Source of the DNA: Peronospora farinosa | Lineage: Eukaryota; Oomycota; Peronosporomycetes; Peronosporales; Peronosporaceae | Direction of reading: 5' to 3' | Assembly (NCBI GenBank): GCA_947646735.1 | Contig: CANTFK010000961.1 | Coordinates: 798,571-862,570, forward strand | Length of the DNA stretch: 64,000 bases | Shown here: piece after piece, positions 62,702 to 64,000 of the stretch | Position numbering within the stretch: the stretch's first letter is position 1 | Layout of the letters: the number at the start of each line of letters is the position of its first letter | The notes under the pieces: generated by a model | What the model was told of the DNA's origin: nothing | What the model saw: the letters and a program-made list of their open reading frames with translations, nothing else | Database searches by the model: none | Translations under genes and position numbers: made by a program

Positions 62702-63836
62702 TCGCGGACTCTGAAGATACCCCTAAGTTCAGAGTGATCGAACAAATGGGTAGCATAGTCCCTGAGGTTCCGAAAGGTCGAAACTCAACCCTTTTGGTCT
62801 ATAGCGCTCGAGTACGAGGCTATGACCAAGTGATGACCCTCTCGTGGATTCGGGTGCATCACAAAACTTTGTGAAAGTTGCGGCTCCTCTGAAAAAGTGT
62901 CCGGCGAGTTATGAGTCGCTTTGCCAGGATGGCAAGCGAGAAGAGGCGATCGTTCGTTTAGCTAACGGCGCGCTCATTAAATCGGAGGGAGTCCAAATTG
63001 AACTCGCCTCCAGTTTCAGTGACTTCTCTTGTAAGGAGAAGTTCACAGTTCTAGGTATGGAAAGTCCGTATGACCTCATCCTAGGCATGCCTTGGTTGGC
63101 TAAACACCAACCATGGATAGACTGGCGTACACGTACAGTCGCTAGCTCTACGCAAGACACCGGAAAGGATGTGCTCTTGCGAGAGGCTTATGTGGCTGAT
63201 GCTGTTTCCAACACAGTCGAGGGTGCGATGACGGTATGTCAATCAACACCAGGAACTACCCATCTCGAAAGGAGTGGTGTAGTTGGAAGTGCACGGACAG
63301 AAAGTCAGGTGACACATATTCCTAACCAGGTCGAAAAGTCTGGTGTAGTGAATGGGGCGATGACAGGTGGTCATGCATCCAATAGTCTTGCACAGAGCCG
63401 AGAGCCTGTGGCATATGATGGTGGGGTGACAGCAAGTCAAGCGCCACAAGAACCGACACAGAGTCATGAGCCTGGTGCGGTTGGAAGGAGTGCGTTGGCT
63501 AATACAGCAACGACACCTTCTCCCAAGTCAAAGATCGTGGTGACTCGATGAACGAGCACCAGACATATTAAGACGATCAAGGGCACGTCGAAACGAGTGA
63601 CCTTTGGATCGGTCCCGGCTTATGAGTACGTACCTACAAACGAGTTGTTCGAGGCAGTCGAAGGCAAGATGCCGGAGGCATCCTCAGTTGAGGTGCTCCA
63701 ATTTGTCTTGGCATCTGCCGAGGAGATAGTAAATCTCTCGGAGATGACGTGGGATCTGCTCCTGTTCGAATTAAAGGAAGGAAAGATCCAAGAGATAGTC
63801 GCACCAGTTCCAGAAGAGAACGTGGTGGACTGTTGA
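62702..63836 (+). pseudogene. Element 5 pol: protease, spacer and RT start
   Basis: The protease has the MDSGASQNFVKVA active site and YDLILGMPWLAKHQPWIDW. A missing base just before DSGAS shifts frame. TGA 63549-63551 follows VVTR as in element 2. The next open part (MTFGSVPAYEYVPTNELFEA) stops at 63836, where about 20 bp present in element 2 are deleted. Confidence 0.82.
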
Positions 63837-64000
63837 GAGCGTCTTGGAGACCGACAAGAAGAACGGTTCGCTGCTCAAGGCTGAGGTGCCTTGAAGGACA
63901 GCCCGTTCTATGATGTTCTGTGGAAACACCGTGATGTGTTTTCAGCAGCAGTGCCGAGCCGCCTACCGGTCGATAGGGGCATCAGTCACGATATTGGCCT

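Larger units (their letters stand above)
60976..64000 (+). mobile_element. Element 5: 5' half of an element 2-family retrotransposon
   Basis: A plus-strand element begins with a 5' LTR (60976-61553, lacking about 24 bp of its outer end compared with 12643), a primer site TGGTAGCACTCG, gag, protease and the start of the RT region, and leaves the window at 64000. Its protease is nearly identical to element 2, including the stop TGA after VVTR. Confidence 0.88.

Overview
The window looks like a repeat-rich stretch of an oomycete genome, most likely Peronosporales (Phytophthora or downy mildew relatives). The reasons are compact housekeeping genes with few introns of about 60-90 bp, TCATTY-type initiator sequences just upstream of start codons, and chromodomain Ty3/gypsy elements with TGTAAC...TTACA long terminal repeats (LTRs). 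No bacterial features, tRNA or rRNA genes were recognised. The species cannot be fixed from sequence alone.

Layout. (1) 1-8,400: a nearly complete minus-strand gypsy element (element 1, 126-8323, 5-bp target duplication AGGGT) inserted in an older LTR-like repeat (repeat D). (2) 8,460-8,640: an anomalous poly-G/poly-C tract. (3) 9,236-11,090: a broken secreted S33-type hydrolase gene. (4) 12,456-27,301: an AAAG microsatellite, then plus-strand element 2 (12643-20276), whose 3' LTR is cut by minus-strand element 4 (20277-27301). (5) 27,302-28,296: relics and the left part of another repeat D copy. (6) 28,297-35,787: minus-strand element 3, inserted in that second D copy. (7) 36,299-60,094: a host gene island with an M13 metallopeptidase, a small unknown gene, a GT31 galactosyltransferase, ubinuclein, TRMT2A-like tRNA methyltransferase, SRRM1-like splicing factor, DGAT2, ADCK2-like kinase, free-methionine-sulfoxide reductase, WDR74/Nsa1 and cystathionine gamma-lyase. 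(8) 60,976-64,000: the 5' half of element 5, same family as element 2.

The island encodes ordinary cell functions: ribosome assembly (WDR74), splicing (SRRM1), chromatin (ubinuclein), tRNA modification, lipid storage (DGAT2), sulfur amino acids and redox repair, O-glycosylation. Several genes are divergent pairs sharing promoters of about 100-200 bp (TRMT2A/SRRM1, DGAT2/ADCK2). Several carry single-base frameshifts that may be assembly errors or real decay.

The most unusual signals are in the retroelements. Coding regions and LTRs are packed with short perfect inverted repeats, far above chance. The four elements whose 3' halves are visible each have an antisense gene between pol and the 3' LTR whose coiled-coil C-terminus overlaps the pol chromodomain on the opposite strand. 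The gag stop codon lies inside a stem-loop 8-9 nt downstream of a -1 frameshift heptamer (A_AAA_AAC, G_GGA_AAU or G_GGA_AAC), and pol is in the -1 frame. Among host genes, the M13 peptidase has a long Pro-repeat plus His/Lys/Glu-rich insert inside its catalytic domain, and the TRMT2A homologue has a propeller-like insert.
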